Translations under genes and position numbers: made by a program | Source of the DNA: Cytophagales bacterium | GTDB lineage: Bacteria > Bacteroidota > Bacteroidia > Cytophagales > Cyclobacteriaceae | DNA length: 39,740 bases | NCBI GenBank assembly: GCA_016124425.1 | Contig: WGNT01000074.1 | Location: 1-39,740 of the forward strand | Direction: 5' to 3' | Notes under the pieces: model-generated | Database searches by the model: none | Told to the model about the DNA's origin: nothing | Seen by the model: the letters and a program-made list of their open reading frames with translations, nothing else | In this document: positions 17,418 through 24,999 of the stretch, piece after piece | Layout of the letters: each line of letters opens with the position of its first letter | How positions within the stretch are numbered: position 1 is the stretch's first letter

Positions 17418-18163
17418 AGCGCAGGATTCATCAGGTTTAATTCAAGGAGTTTATGGTAGTATTTTTCTCTCGGTAGCCGCTCAAGGGCTTCTATGTAGCG
17501 TATATTATGGCAGTCTGTACCTACTAGTTTAATCAGGCCTCTATCTATCAGCTTTTCGGCAAATTTTTTTATCGGTTTGGAATAATAGCCAGTGAGTGAC
17601 AACAGGTTTAACTGGAAGGAAATATTTCTTTCCGCAAGCGAATCAAGCAACTCAGTATCCTGATGTAGGTACAGGTAACGCTCCGGGTGGGCGAATACAG
17701 GTTGGTACCCTGCCATTTCCATACGAAAAAATGTCTCAATCAAGATCTGTGGCTTGCTCAAAAACCCAGTCTCTACAAGGACTTTATTTCCTCCAAATGT
17801 AAGTAGTGGCTCCTTTTTTTCAATTTTTTCAAAGAAAATTTCATCCATGTAATACTCAGCAGCGGCCTCAAGTTCGATGTCAATTCCCGCATCGGCCACT
17901 GCCAGCCTGACTTGCACAAGCCCGTTCTGTATCATTTCAGGAGTGTTTCGATAAAATTCACTCATGACATGTGGGGTCATGATTAGCTTTCTTAACCCTA
18001 GCTCATGAAGCAGTCGAATGAGTTCTACCGATTCATCTAGGGACTTTGAGCCATCATCTATACCCGGAATGAGGTGGTTGTGCATATCCACCCCCAACCA
18101 AGACAGGTTAAGCGGCTCATTTTTTTTGGTCGTGTTCTTCTTTAATATATCAAATAAAGACAT
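17414..18163 (-). CDS. CpsB/YwqE-type PHP phosphatase
   Basis: A 249-residue metal-dependent phosphatase of the PHP fold. The metal ligands are visible in VDMHNHLIPGIDDGSKSLDE, in KLIMTPHVM, in VFAHPERYLYLH and in KLVGTDCHN. Relatives such as CpsB and YwqE dephosphorylate tyrosines on the Wzc/CpsD kinases that control capsule and exopolysaccharide export. In Bacteroidota this gene is usually next to such export genes; here no Wzc-type kinase is in the window. Its start overlaps the rfbC stop by one base (TAATG) and its stop overlaps the SDR start by 4 bases. Confidence 0.9.
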   Translation of the reverse strand: MSLFDILKKNTTKKNEPLNLSWLGVDMHNHLIPGIDDGSKSLDESVELIRLLHELGLRKLIMTPHVMSEFYRNTPEMIQNGLVQVRLAVADAGIDIELEAAAEYYMDEIFFEKIEKKEPLLTFGGNKVLVETGFLSKPQILIETFFRMEMAGYQPVFAHPERYLYLHQDTELLDSLAERNISFQLNLLSLTGYYSKPIKKFAEKLIDRGLIKLVGTDCHNIRYIEALERLPREKYYHKLLELNLMNPAL

Positions 18164-18714
18164 TAAAATCCTCCTCCGCTAATTTCTGCATATTCCTTTA
18201 GGGTCGGCCACCCTTGATCCTTTTGTGACAGGATTGGGTTAGCGACACCCCACTCAATACCTAACTCCGGATCGTTCCATAAAATTCCGCCTTCACTGTC
18301 CTTATTGTAAAGGTCGGAACATTTGTATGAAAAGACAGCATCCTCATATACTGCAAACCCGTGGGCAAATCCTTTTGGGATGAGCAGCATATTTTGAAGC
18401 GCTGCGTCCAGAACCACCGCATGGAATTTTCCGAATGTGGGCGATCCTTTACGAATGTCTACGCATACATCAAGAACCTTGCCTACGATGACCCGGGCAA
18501 GTTTGGCCTGTGCATGGACACCTTGTTGAAAATGCAGTCCTCGGACCGTGCCTGCTTCCGAAAAAGACTGGTTATCCTGCTTCCACTGCGTGGGTAATCC
18601 GTGCTTCTCAAAAACATCTTGCTTGTATGTTTCCAAAAAATAACCACGGTCGTCGTTAAAAATCCGGGGATAAATCTCATAGACTCCAGAAATGGGCGTA
18701 TCTCTTACTTCCAT
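18163..18714 (-). CDS. rfbC: dTDP-4-dehydrorhamnose 3,5-epimerase
   Basis: A 183-residue cupin-fold enzyme of the RfbC/RmlC family, which epimerises dTDP-4-keto-6-deoxyglucose at C3 and C5 on the way to dTDP-rhamnose. It has GVYEIYPRIFNDDRGYFLET, the active-site RGLHFQ with the catalytic His, CVDIRKGSPTFGKF, IPKGFAHGFAV, and the YKCSDLYNKDSEGGI stretch with the active-site Tyr. No rmlA, rmlB or rmlD genes are adjacent, so the rest of the pathway must be elsewhere. It is the first gene of a three-gene overlapping operon. Confidence 0.95.
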   Translation of the reverse strand: MEVRDTPISGVYEIYPRIFNDDRGYFLETYKQDVFEKHGLPTQWKQDNQSFSEAGTVRGLHFQQGVHAQAKLARVIVGKVLDVCVDIRKGSPTFGKFHAVVLDAALQNMLLIPKGFAHGFAVYEDAVFSYKCSDLYNKDSEGGILWNDPELGIEWGVANPILSQKDQGWPTLKEYAEISGGGF

Positions 18715-18799
18715 ACGTTACTAGTTAAATCATTGAAAAAGGGTGAAAAAAACTTCATGTAATCGATTTCATGGCATGCTATTTTACGAAAATCTTGCT

Positions 18800-18818
18800 G
18801 CAAAATTAGTTATTTTGC
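18800..18818. promoter_or_regulatory. Inverted repeat overlapping a -7-like element between rfbC and hflX
   Basis: GCAAAAT-TAGTT-ATTTTGC at 18800-18818 is a perfect 7-base inverted repeat. On the minus strand it contains TAATTTTG (18808-18801), an exact TAnnTTTG match 87 bases before the rfbC start, though no TTG sits at the right distance upstream. A palindrome over a -7 element is a natural operator position. Confidence 0.35.
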
Positions 18819-18975
18819 TATTCAGGGCGGATAAATATCGCCAAATTTATTTGTCAGTTCTAATGCGGCATCCTATTTGTCATCAAATCTCATAAATTAG
18901 GCCGTACTTTACGCAAAATGAATCAAATTGGTATAAGATTCGTTACCATTTTTACCAGTCAGCGAAACCTCGAGT

Positions 18976-20241
18976 ATGAACAAATATTCCAGAAAATTAA
19001 AAAAACTTATAGATACTGCCCCTGAACCTGAGACAGCGGTACTTGTCGCCCTGATCCATCAGCAGGACACAGAAAAGGGTGTTTCACATCACTTAGACGA
19101 ACTTGCAGAATTGACAGAGACCCTTGGCGCAAAGGCGATACACCGCTTTACCCAGCGTCTCGAGCGGCCTGATGTGAGGACCTTTGTAGGTTCTGGAAAG
19201 CTAGAGGAAATCAAGAATTATGTTGAGTTTTTTAAGGTAAATATGGTTGTGTTCGATGACGACCTTTCGCCATCGCAGATGAGAAATCTAGAAAATGAGC
19301 TGAAGGTAAAAGTCTATGATCGTCCCTTGTTGATCTTGGATATTTTTTTAAATAGAGCACAGACTGCGCAGGCCAAGACGCAGGTTGAATTAGCGCGATT
19401 TCAATACCTTCTCCCAAGATTAACCAGGATGTGGACGCACTTGGAACGGCAACGGGGTGGTACTTCCACTAGAGGTGGTGCCGGTGAGAAAGAAATTGAA
19501 ACAGATAAACGAGATATTCGCAATAAAATAACACTCCTAAAAGAAAAGCTGGATAAAATTGAAAAGCAAGGCTTTACGCAGCGAAAAGGGCGGGAAGGAA
19601 TCGTTCGTGTAGCGATGGTGGGATATACCAACGTGGGAAAAAGTACCCTGATGAGGCTAATGACAAAGGCCGATGTGCTCGCTGAAGATAAGCTTTTTGC
19701 GACGGTGGATTCCACTGTCAGAAAGGTCGTTTTGGAAAATATTCCCTTTCTCTTATCTGATACAGTCGGGTTTATACGCAAACTCCCGACACACTTGATC
19801 GAATCGTTCAAATCTACCTTGGCGGAGATCCGGGAAGCTGATTTGTTGGTTCATGTGGTAGACCTTTCCCATCCCGGTTTTGAGGACCAAATCACGGTGG
19901 TGAACCAGACGCTAAGTGAAATGGGCGTGAGCGATAAGCCGATAATTTTAGTATTCAATAAAATAGATGTCGCTCCAAAAATGCCCTCTGAAGAGGAACG
20001 AATGTTCATGACTGAATTGGAGATCGAAGAGGGAAATTTCATCGACTTTGACAAATTGGAACAAAGCTATGCCAAAAAATCGGACATCAAACCCGTATTT
20101 ATGGCCGCAGAGACCGGAGAAAATGTTGAAGGATTTCGGGAGGTGCTCACCGAGGAGGTAAGGAAATGCCACAAAAAAATGTACCCCCATTACCTTGATG
20201 ACGAGGTGCTAGACCTTTCCCAATGGGAAGATCTTTCCTAA
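18976..20241 (+). CDS. hflX: GTPase HflX
   Basis: A 421-residue ribosome-associated GTPase that splits stalled ribosomes. The N-terminal HflX domain includes HQQDTEKGVSHHLDELAEL and the GSGKLEEIKNYVE motif, followed by the glycine-rich GGTSTRGGAGEKEIETDKR linker. The G domain has G1 GYTNVGKST, G3 SDTVGFIRKLPTHLIESF and G4 NKID. Length is normal and the start ATG matches the family. It stands alone, convergent with the RsmF-like gene, whose stop is 11 bases away. Confidence 0.97.
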   Translation: MNKYSRKLKKLIDTAPEPETAVLVALIHQQDTEKGVSHHLDELAELTETLGAKAIHRFTQRLERPDVRTFVGSGKLEEIKNYVEFFKVNMVVFDDDLSPSQMRNLENELKVKVYDRPLLILDIFLNRAQTAQAKTQVELARFQYLLPRLTRMWTHLERQRGGTSTRGGAGEKEIETDKRDIRNKITLLKEKLDKIEKQGFTQRKGREGIVRVAMVGYTNVGKSTLMRLMTKADVLAEDKLFATVDSTVRKVVLENIPFLLSDTVGFIRKLPTHLIESFKSTLAEIREADLLVHVVDLSHPGFEDQITVVNQTLSEMGVSDKPIILVFNKIDVAPKMPSEEERMFMTELEIEEGNFIDFDKLEQSYAKKSDIKPVFMAAETGENVEGFREVLTEEVRKCHKKMYPHYLDDEVLDLSQWEDLS

Positions 20242-20252
20242 CCTACGCTAGA

Positions 20253-21641
20253 TCAGGACCTTACTCGCCAAGCTTTCGGATAGTAGTTGTTCACCCGGTT
20301 TCCAAGATTTTTAACCCAGCCTATTGGAAGGTTCATATAAGTTGCTAACAGCCATCCTTTTGGAGATTGGTCTGCACTTATGGCTTCTTTTCGTAAGTAG
20401 CTTAACGCCTCTTCCAAGGACAAATTTAATCTGGGAATATTTTCCTTTTCCAATACTGAAAGCGCCCATTCATGGCTTGGAATCCACTCTCCACGTATAG
20501 CCTGACCCAGCTCTACACCGAAATACCGGATTTGTAAGGCTTGTGAGAGTTTTTCGAAAATAGCCTGTCTTTCTTTATCGAGCGCAAAATAACCTTCTCC
20601 AAGTTGGTAAAGTTGTAGCGCTTCTGTGCCGATGAGCTGGGACTCAATTTCCTTAGGAATGGCTTTACTGGGTACCCGTTTCAGGTGGTCGTGTCGGAAT
20701 TCCTTGGTAAGGTTTAGTTCACGCTCCTCGCCGCCTGCACGTCTAAGCACACTTATAAAGAACCCTTCTCCCCTAACGCGATGAGGAAAAAAACGATACC
20801 CGAAAAAGGTTTGCCCATCCACGGGAATCTCACTTTCTACAATGCCCCAACTTGCCTCCAAGGGTACCCGTATGGGTTCGTATGCAAATTCGCTGGCAAG
20901 GAAAGCAATATTATCTTCATTTTCTTTCCTATTGTACGTGCAGGTAGCATAGATTAGGTAAGCTCCCGGTTTAGGAAGACCGCCGGCCTGATCAAGGATA
21001 CGTTGTTGTCTTGCTGCACATAGGGCCACGTTTTCGGGAGACCATTCGGCAATGGCAGCAGGGTCTTTTCGAAACATTCCCTCCCCCGAACATGGCGCAT
21101 CTACCAGTACTAGATCAAATATGCCTCCTAGCCCGCTAAAATGGGATGGGTCATTTTGGGTGACGACCGTATTGCCCAATCCCCACTTAATGGTGTTCTC
21201 TTTAAGTATCTGCGCCCTGCTTTTGATGACTTCATTGGCAACTAGCATGCCTGATGTCCCCAAAAAAGAACTTAGGAGGGTAGACTTGCCGCCCGGTGCG
21301 GCACAGAGATCTAACGCAACACTGGCAGTGGGCAGTTCGAGTGACTTGAGTATGTGGTATAAAAAGGTAGATGAAGCCTCCTGTACATAGTATGTGCCGG
21401 CATGAAAAAGTGGATCCAAGGTGAACGAAGGACGTTCCCTGAGGTAATAGGCAGTAGGGCACCATGGTACAGGGGTTAACCCGGCATCGGGACCAACGTG
21501 CTTGTGGGTGTTATACCGAATCGAAATCGGTGTGGGCTGTTCGAGACCTTTCAGAAATTCACTGATTCCTTGAGGATCCAAAACAGTTTGTAGCTGAGAA
21601 ACAAAAGAAGCAGGTAAATTCGGTGTTGGTTTACTTTCCAT
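20253..21641 (-). CDS. RsmF/RsmB-type rRNA 5-methylcytosine methyltransferase
   Basis: A 462-residue S-adenosylmethionine-dependent RNA m5C methyltransferase. The frame is open to 21695, but the ATG at 21641 fits better, since the upstream 18 codons lack similarity to the family. Motif I is LDLCAAPGGKSTLLSSF; the catalytic cysteines are in DAPCSGEGMFRKDP and YATCTYNRKENED. The C-terminal part ends in a RsmF-type region (GWVKNLGNRVNNYYPKAWR). RsmF modifies 16S rRNA C1407 in E. coli; the exact target here is inferred. It is divergent from mtgA, with promoters sharing about 140 bases. Confidence 0.92.
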   Translation of the reverse strand: MESKPTPNLPASFVSQLQTVLDPQGISEFLKGLEQPTPISIRYNTHKHVGPDAGLTPVPWCPTAYYLRERPSFTLDPLFHAGTYYVQEASSTFLYHILKSLELPTASVALDLCAAPGGKSTLLSSFLGTSGMLVANEVIKSRAQILKENTIKWGLGNTVVTQNDPSHFSGLGGIFDLVLVDAPCSGEGMFRKDPAAIAEWSPENVALCAARQQRILDQAGGLPKPGAYLIYATCTYNRKENEDNIAFLASEFAYEPIRVPLEASWGIVESEIPVDGQTFFGYRFFPHRVRGEGFFISVLRRAGGEERELNLTKEFRHDHLKRVPSKAIPKEIESQLIGTEALQLYQLGEGYFALDKERQAIFEKLSQALQIRYFGVELGQAIRGEWIPSHEWALSVLEKENIPRLNLSLEEALSYLRKEAISADQSPKGWLLATYMNLPIGWVKNLGNRVNNYYPKAWRVRS

Positions 21642-21717
21642 ATTGGTTACGGGAAAAGAACCAGATGACTCTATCTGGTTAATCGTCAAAAACAAAAGTA
21701 GGCCGAAATCTAGAGGC

Positions 21718-21750
21718 TTGTATAATACCGATGAATTTAATGTAAATTTG
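21718..21750 (+). promoter_or_regulatory. Bacteroidota-type promoter for mtgA
   Basis: TTG at 21718-21720, a 22-base spacer, and TAAATTTG at 21743-21750, an exact TAnnTTTG. Transcription should begin about 7 bases later, leaving a leader of roughly 20 bases before the ATG at 21780. Confidence 0.6.
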
Positions 21751-21779
21751 CAGGTAAATTTTAGAAAAATAGTTGCCCG

Positions 21780-22472
21780 ATGAAGCGGAAGATAAAGAAA
21801 GTGATTCGTTTTGGGATGATTATGGCCTTAGGTCTTTTTTTGGCCTCTGTGCTGTCTGTCCTTATCTTACGCTTTGTTCCGGTAGTGGTTACTCCATTGA
21901 TGCTAATACGTAGTATAGAGCAACTGAGTGATCCGGAAAAGGTAGTCCGCTTAAAGTATGATTGGGTACCACTGAGTGAAATCTCTTCGCATGTTGCCTT
22001 AGCGGTAATTGCCGCTGAAGACCAAAAGTTCACCACGCACAATGGATTTGATTGGGAGTCCATTCAACAAGCCCGCAAGGAAATCGAAAGTGGCAAACGG
22101 TTCCGTGGTGGTAGTACCATCAGTAACCAAACCGCCAAAAACGTCTTTTTGTGGCAAGGCCGAAACCTGTTCCGGAAAGGGCTTGAGGCCTATTTCACAT
22201 TGCTTATTGAGGGAATTTGGGGTAAAAGGCGCATCATGGAGGTCTATTTGAATGTCATTGAAATGGGAGAGGGCATTTATGGCATAGAAGCAGCGGCCCA
22301 GCATTACTATAAAAAGCCTGCCAAAGAAATATCCAGACAGCAAGCGGCCTATATAGCAGCTGTCCTGCCAAATCCCCGTCGATGGAATCCTACAAAACCT
22401 ACGAATTACCTGCGGGGCCGCCAAAGTTGGATAGTAAGAAACATGAATAACTTGGGTCAAGTGACTTGGTAA
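21780..22472 (+). CDS. mtgA: Monofunctional peptidoglycan glycosyltransferase
   Basis: A 230-residue membrane-anchored GT51 enzyme that polymerises lipid II into glycan strands. One N-terminal transmembrane helix (about residues 10-35) is followed by the catalytic domain: AAEDQKFTTHNGFDW (catalytic Glu), RGGSTISNQTAKNVFLW, EAYFTLLIEGIWGKRRIMEV, NVIEMGEGIYGIEAAA and the C-terminal AAVLPNPRRWNP. There is no transpeptidase domain, so it is MtgA rather than a bifunctional penicillin-binding protein. It is monocistronic and convergent with the UPF0316 gene. Confidence 0.96.
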   Translation: MKRKIKKVIRFGMIMALGLFLASVLSVLILRFVPVVVTPLMLIRSIEQLSDPEKVVRLKYDWVPLSEISSHVALAVIAAEDQKFTTHNGFDWESIQQARKEIESGKRFRGGSTISNQTAKNVFLWQGRNLFRKGLEAYFTLLIEGIWGKRRIMEVYLNVIEMGEGIYGIEAAAQHYYKKPAKEISRQQAAYIAAVLPNPRRWNPTKPTNYLRGRQSWIVRNMNNLGQVTW

Positions 22473-22548
22473 GTCTTTCTTCTGCAGACCGATTTGAATG
22501 CATAAGTACGAACAATCCCGTTTACCGATCAGCTGCCTTAGGTAGCGC

Positions 22549-23151
22549 TTATTTTCTTATTTTCCCAAATAATCTTGCCGCAAAATTAGGTTTGTTTTCT
22601 GTAGGGATAAAATCGTCTTCGCTTGCACGCTTGACACTCTCAATGGTATAGAACGCTTTATCGTTGACTTGCTTAACTTTTTCGATGTAAGCTTTTAGGT
22701 TTTCCCGCTTCAGTACTGTGAACATTACCTGAACGCGGCCGTATCGTCCCTCAGCGCCTACGATGGTAAAACGATGCTCCTTTTCCTTCATGTATTCCAC
22801 CAGTTCATTCATTGGTTCCGGAGTAATAATCCGAACAAGTACCCTACCTAAGGCAAGTCTTTCCTCTATTGTCATTCCCACGTAGATGCCCATGGCAAAG
22901 CCTCCTGAATAGGCAATGTAGGAAAGAGGATTATCGATGTTTTGAAATATCTGTCCAATTGCCAATAGCCAGATCAACGCCTCAAAAAAACCCATTAGCG
23001 GCGCAATGAATTTTCTCCCGGACATGACAAACACGATGCGCAAGGTATTTATAGATACATCCCCTATCCGGGCCAAAAATATCAGTATTGGCATAATGAC
23101 ATAAGAAAATACCTCGGAAGATATTCCGAAAGATTCAACGTATTCTTGCAT
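22549..23151 (-). CDS. UPF0316/YebE-like membrane protein (DUF5698-DUF2179)
   Basis: A 200-residue protein with three N-terminal membrane helices and a cytoplasmic DUF2179 domain from about residue 110. The sequence ARIGDVSINTLRIVFVMSG, then GFFEALIWLLAIGQI and SGGFAMGIYVGMTIEE, is the UPF0316 pattern. The molecular role is unknown. The frame is open from 23208, but a promoter -7 element at 23181-23174 lies inside that extension, so translation should begin at the ATG at 23151. It is convergent with mtgA. Confidence 0.88.
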   Translation of the reverse strand: MQEYVESFGISSEVFSYVIMPILIFLARIGDVSINTLRIVFVMSGRKFIAPLMGFFEALIWLLAIGQIFQNIDNPLSYIAYSGGFAMGIYVGMTIEERLALGRVLVRIITPEPMNELVEYMKEKEHRFTIVGAEGRYGRVQVMFTVLKRENLKAYIEKVKQVNDKAFYTIESVKRASEDDFIPTENKPNFAARLFGKIRK

Positions 23152-23173
23152 GATTATTCCGTTAGGCTCTCGA

Positions 23174-23208
23174 CAAAAATACCCAATATATCCTGAAAAA
23201 AACACCAA
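23174..23208 (-). promoter_or_regulatory. Candidate promoter of the UPF0316 gene
   Basis: On the minus strand TTG (23208-23206), a 24-base spacer and TATTTTTG (23181-23174), an exact TAnnTTTG. The spacer is one base longer than the usual range. The position just before the ATG at 23151 decides between two possible starts. Confidence 0.45.
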
Positions 23209-23278
23209 ATCCGTATTTTCGTCCTAAAGGTAATGGACGTAGTGAAAACACGCTATGAATGCTCCGGGTTGTTTATGA

Positions 23279-23446
23279 GGTACTGCTTATGGAAGAAGAA
23301 GCTTAACATCTCCGGATAATTGGATGGTAATTTCAGGCTGGGCATCAAATGAACGTAATGCCCTAGTCTTTGGAAGTGAGAAATTCGCTATTCAGTCCCG
23401 TTTTCTTAAGAACCTATACCTAGCTTTTCGATATTCATCGTACTAA
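23279..23446 (+). pseudogene. Possible 3' remnant of an outer-membrane barrel gene
   Basis: A 55-codon open frame on the plus strand without a start codon, bounded upstream by TGA at 23276-23278. The peptide includes WMVISGWASNERNALVFGSE and ends in YLAFRYSSY, i.e. alternating hydrophobic residues and a terminal aromatic, as at the C-terminus of outer-membrane barrels. No upstream frame continues it. An open frame of this length could occur by chance, so this is tentative. Confidence 0.3.
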
Positions 23447-23468
23447 AAACCGGCTAAGAATAGAGGTT

Positions 23469-24644
23469 TCAGATGGTACGGTTCTTCCCGGCGAAGTAAC
23501 CAAACCCTGTGAAACACACAGAACAAATCAACATCAGGTGTACCAAAATATTCCAGTTTGGCCAGATATCGATGGCTACTCCAAAAAGCAAAGGGCCACA
23601 AGCTGCCAAATAATACCCGGTGGACTGTGCCATACCCGAGAGCGCCGCAGTGGTCTGATCGTTTGCCGCGCGAAGCGTGATCAGCGTATAAGCCATACTT
23701 AGACTAGCGCCCATACACAAGCCTGCCAGCGATATTCCTATTACATTCACTAGAAGGACAGGGGACAAAAGCAGGCCAAAACCGATCAGGTAGCAACTGC
23801 CAAGGACAAGGATCATATTGGACTGTGCGCTAAATCTGACCGCAATCATTGGTGACACGAAGGTCCCAATCAGACCGACCAACTGCATCAACGCAATAAT
23901 CAACCCAGCCTGAGTAGCGCTTACGCCGCGGACAATGAAAAAATCCGGTAACCAAGTAATCAGCGTGAAGAAAAGGAAAGACTGCACACCCATAAACAGA
24001 CTGACTTGCCAGGCCAAAGGTGAACGCCATACGTTTGCCACCCGGCCGATGTCCGCGTTTTTTGAAACTGCCTTTTGAGGTTTTATCTGAGGGATCCAAA
24101 ACACAATGGCGATACCTAAAAAGAGCACCCAAAATAGCAACGATCCACGCCAGCCCCATCCAAAGGACACAGCAAGGGGTACGCTGATCGCGGATGCAAT
24201 AGCAGCCATCAACGACATAGCTGTAGCATAGATTCCGGTCACTTTACCGACTTTAGCGGGCATCCTTACCTTTACCAGCGGAATAAGTAGGACATTGCAG
24301 AGCACAATGCCAATTCCTGTAAGGCTTGTGCCTAAAAAGAGGATCCAAGAACCACCGAGTACGCGCAGTACTGATCCCATTGTAAGTACTACCATCCCCA
24401 GTAGTATGGCTCGGGCATGCCCAAGTCTTTTCCCTATGGCGGCGGAAAAAAGCGAAAACGTCGCAAAGCTAATTAAGGGAAGTGTCGTAAGAAATCCCGC
24501 CCATGCATTGGAAAGCCCCAAATCCTCCCTAATGAACGGAATCAAAGGCCCCACGGCGGTAATTGAGGGTCGAAGTGTAAAAGATACCAAGAGTATTCCC
24601 AAAAGTAAAAATCCGTTTTTCTCGGATGACGGCAATTTATCCAT
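23469..24644 (-). CDS. MFS transporter, CynX/NimT (cyanate permease-like) family
   Basis: A 391-residue inner-membrane protein with 12 predicted helices. The opening LVSFTLRPSITAVGPLIPFI followed by LGLSNAWAGFLTTLPLISFA is the hallmark of the CynX/NimT branch of the major facilitator superfamily. Members include the cyanate transporter CynX and the nitroimidazole exporter NimT, so the substrate and even the direction are not predictable. No cyanase or regulator gene is adjacent. It is a single gene with a palindrome 66-98 bases before its start. Confidence 0.93.
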   Translation of the reverse strand: MDKLPSSEKNGFLLLGILLVSFTLRPSITAVGPLIPFIREDLGLSNAWAGFLTTLPLISFATFSLFSAAIGKRLGHARAILLGMVVLTMGSVLRVLGGSWILFLGTSLTGIGIVLCNVLLIPLVKVRMPAKVGKVTGIYATAMSLMAAIASAISVPLAVSFGWGWRGSLLFWVLFLGIAIVFWIPQIKPQKAVSKNADIGRVANVWRSPLAWQVSLFMGVQSFLFFTLITWLPDFFIVRGVSATQAGLIIALMQLVGLIGTFVSPMIAVRFSAQSNMILVLGSCYLIGFGLLLSPVLLVNVIGISLAGLCMGASLSMAYTLITLRAANDQTTAALSGMAQSTGYYLAACGPLLFGVAIDIWPNWNILVHLMLICSVCFTGFGYFAGKNRTI

Positions 24645-24709
24645 GGTCGTAAAAATAAGAAAAATAGGTAGCTACGATGCGATCTTAATCAAAGAAAACT
24701 GTGAAAAAT

Positions 24710-24742
24710 ATGGGGACAAAAAATATCGAATCTTGTCCCCAT
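24710..24742 (-). promoter_or_regulatory. Ten-base inverted repeat upstream of the MFS gene
   Basis: ATGGGGACAA at 24710-24719 and TTGTCCCCAT at 24733-24742 form a perfect 10-base inverted repeat around 13 bases. On the minus strand the second arm is followed by ATTTTTC, so it could be a second terminator after the phosphoesterase gene. Its place 66 bases before the MFS start also suits an operator or leader hairpin. Confidence 0.5.
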
Positions 24743-24812
24743 CTTGCAAAAACAGTTAGCTGGAAAAGTTGCTTAATCACCCGATGTAAAGGTAGGTCAA
24801 TCTCATAATAAA

Positions 24813-24838
24813 AAAAATACCCCGATCGGGGTATTTTT
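24813..24838. terminator. Strong bidirectional hairpin terminator
   Basis: Arms AAAAATACCCC (24813-24823) and GGGGTATTTTT (24828-24838) around a GATC loop, a perfect 11-base stem with T-runs in either direction. It lies 162 bases after the stop of the minus-strand phosphoesterase gene, whose transcript it should end. Confidence 0.8.
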
Positions 24839-24999
24839 GGTGTGGTTTACTCACTTTAGTTACTGAATTCGTCAAATAAAGGATTCATAACATGATGATG
24901 GATATAAAATGTACAAATATATCCGGTAAAGTGCTATTATTTACTAGTTTTAAGGTTCATGTACTAGAAAAATAGTCTTATAATAACGTTTCATGAAGC

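Larger units (their letters stand above)
24645..24999. other. Gene-free gap between MFS and phosphoesterase genes
   Basis: A 355-base gap between two minus-strand genes. It holds a strong hairpin terminator (24813-24838) and a second palindrome (24710-24742). The rest is AT-rich without any credible reading frame. The promoter of the MFS gene should lie between the second palindrome and 24644, but I see no exact TAnnTTTG. Confidence 0.6.

Noticed and set aside
19401..19811. 136-codon minus-strand frame inside hflX
   Set aside because: Antisense shadow of the G domain; Ser/Arg-rich and without motifs.
21999..22460. 153-codon minus-strand frame inside mtgA
   Set aside because: Antisense to all catalytic motifs of the glycosyltransferase.
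24295..24759. 154-codon plus-strand frame over the MFS start and its upstream region
   Set aside because: Mostly antisense to conserved transporter helices, and its end runs through the palindrome at 24710-24742.
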